This document shows positions 63,333-64,000 of a stretch of 64,000 bases of DNA, in pieces. The position numbers and the translations under genes were made by a program. Position 1 is the stretch's first letter, and each line of letters opens with the position of its first letter. The stretch comes from Halieaceae bacterium (GTDB taxonomy: Bacteria > Pseudomonadota > Gammaproteobacteria > Pseudomonadales > Halieaceae), in assembly GCA_902623175.1 (NCBI GenBank), contig CACNSR010000010.1, positions 29,535 to 93,534 of the forward strand, given 5' to 3'. The notes below the pieces were generated by a model, which was given only the letters and a program-made list of their open reading frames with translations, did no database searches and had not been told where the DNA came from.

Positions 63333-64000
63333 GATGCCTCAGACATCAGTGTTTCAATATCGTCAGCGCGCTTGGGAACATCCGCAGTGAGCACGTCGCA
63401 GCCAGTTTCTGTCACCGCGACGTCGTCTTCAATACGAATACCAATGCCGCGCCAGCGCTTGGCAACCTTAGTGTTGTCGGCCGCTATATAAATGCCCGGC
63501 TCGATAGTCAGCACCATCCCGGGCTCAAGCTGGCGCCAGCGTCCGCCGATACGGTAATCGCCCACATCGTGCACATCGAGACCCAGCCAATGACCCGCGC
63601 GGTGCATATAAAAATCCCGGTAAGCCTCATCCTTGATCAATTCCCGCTCTTTCCCCCTCAGGAGGCCTAACTTGATCAGGCCCCGCGTAATCACGCGCAC
63701 CGTAGCATCGTGGGGCTGATTCCAGGTATTGCCCGGGCGCACTTTGGCAATCGCGGCGCGCTGCGCCTCGAGTACTACGTCATATATCGCCCGCTGCTCT
63801 GGAGAAAATCGGCCGCTGACCGGGAAGGTTCGCGTGATATCGGCGGCGTAGCCCTGATACTCGCAACCCGCATCAATCAGCACCAGGTCGCCAGACTTCA
63901 TCCGCGATGCGTTCTCCGTGTAATGCAGCACACAGGCGTTGGCGCCTGACCCGACAATGGAATTGTAGGCCGGAAACCGCGCGCCGTGCTCAGAGAAGGT
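63329..64000 (-). CDS. pepP: Xaa-Pro aminopeptidase PepP, 5' part cut by window edge
   Basis: 224 codons are inside the window; the frame is open to 64000, so the N-terminal domain is outside. It removes N-terminal residues next to proline. M24 metalloprotease motifs: GARFPAYNSIVGSGANACVL, metal Asp pair in DAGCEYQGYAADITRTFP, metal His in HRAGHWLGLDVHDVGDY, and metal Glu in TIEPGIY and GIRIEDD. It is upstream of ubiH with a 4-base overlap. Confidence 0.92.
   Translation of the reverse strand, partial: TFSEHGARFPAYNSIVGSGANACVLHYTENASRMKSGDLVLIDAGCEYQGYAADITRTFPVSGRFSPEQRAIYDVVLEAQRAAIAKVRPGNTWNQPHDATVRVITRGLIKLGLLRGKERELIKDEAYRDFYMHRAGHWLGLDVHDVGDYRIGGRWRQLEPGMVLTIEPGIYIAADNTKVAKRWRGIGIRIEDDVAVTETGCDVLTADVPKRADDIETLMSEAS

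Noticed and set aside
1..64000. tRNA genes, CRISPR arrays, insertion sequences, prophage genes
   Set aside because: None seen: no direct-repeat arrays, transposase or integrase motifs, or recognisable tRNA structure in the few intergenic gaps.

Overview
This window comes from a motile gammaproteobacterium, most likely a marine Cellvibrionales/Halieaceae-type (OM60/NOR5) organism. The placement rests on protein resemblance and on the housekeeping blocks pepP-ubiH-ubiI, rppH-ptsP-lgt-thyA-folA and the DUF3450-ExbB-ExbB-ExbD-ExbD-TonB-TPR cluster; it is an inference, not a search result. GC content is moderate and coding density is high. I see no tRNA, rRNA, insertion sequence, prophage or CRISPR.

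Positions 1-45000 hold almost a complete polar-type flagellar gene set. A long minus-strand operon, flgBCDEFGHIJKL-fliD (14432 to 162), encodes rod, rings, hook and cap. It starts at a clear sigma-54 promoter and runs towards the first codons of a nucleotide-sugar epimerase/dehydratase gene cut by the left edge. Divergent from it are flgA, flgM (with a near-perfect sigma-28 promoter) and flgN. A second minus-strand operon, flgP-flgT-LysM protein-fliK2-fhlB (20038 to 16511), also has a near-perfect sigma-28 promoter and holds Vibrio-type H-ring proteins plus a second pair of export-switch proteins. Divergent from it, a sigma-54 promoter drives flhA-flhF-flhG-fliA and two unrecognised genes. These converge on the fliEFGHIJKLMNOPQR-flhB operon, which ends in two further unrecognised membrane proteins. 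That operon starts with an FlrC-like sigma-54 activator and is preceded by an FlrA/FleQ-like activator. Flagellin, fliS, motAB and the chemotaxis genes are not in the window.

Several parts of this system are unusual. The FlhF homologue keeps the N-terminal region but has no SRP-type GTPase domain, and the neighbouring FlhG has no room for the N-terminal activator helix. The FlrC-like regulator has a receiver-like domain without phospho-acceptor residues and no partner kinase gene. FlgE (1026 aa) and FlgK (1142 aa) are very large, and FlgK shares a segment with FliD. Four uncharacterised genes sit around the FlhF/FlhG/FliA and FlhB ends, where polar-flagellum clusters usually carry chemotaxis genes.

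From about 44.7 kb the content becomes general. In order: a voltage-gated K+ channel, small enzymes of the ABM and SnoaL folds, a small HTH-like protein, a degenerate pyk fragment directly upstream of intact pyk, a cold-shock protein, a TonB-type energy-transduction operon, the folA/thyA/lgt/ptsP/rppH block, a HAD phosphatase, the two ubiquinone hydroxylases, and a 5'-truncated pepP at the right edge.
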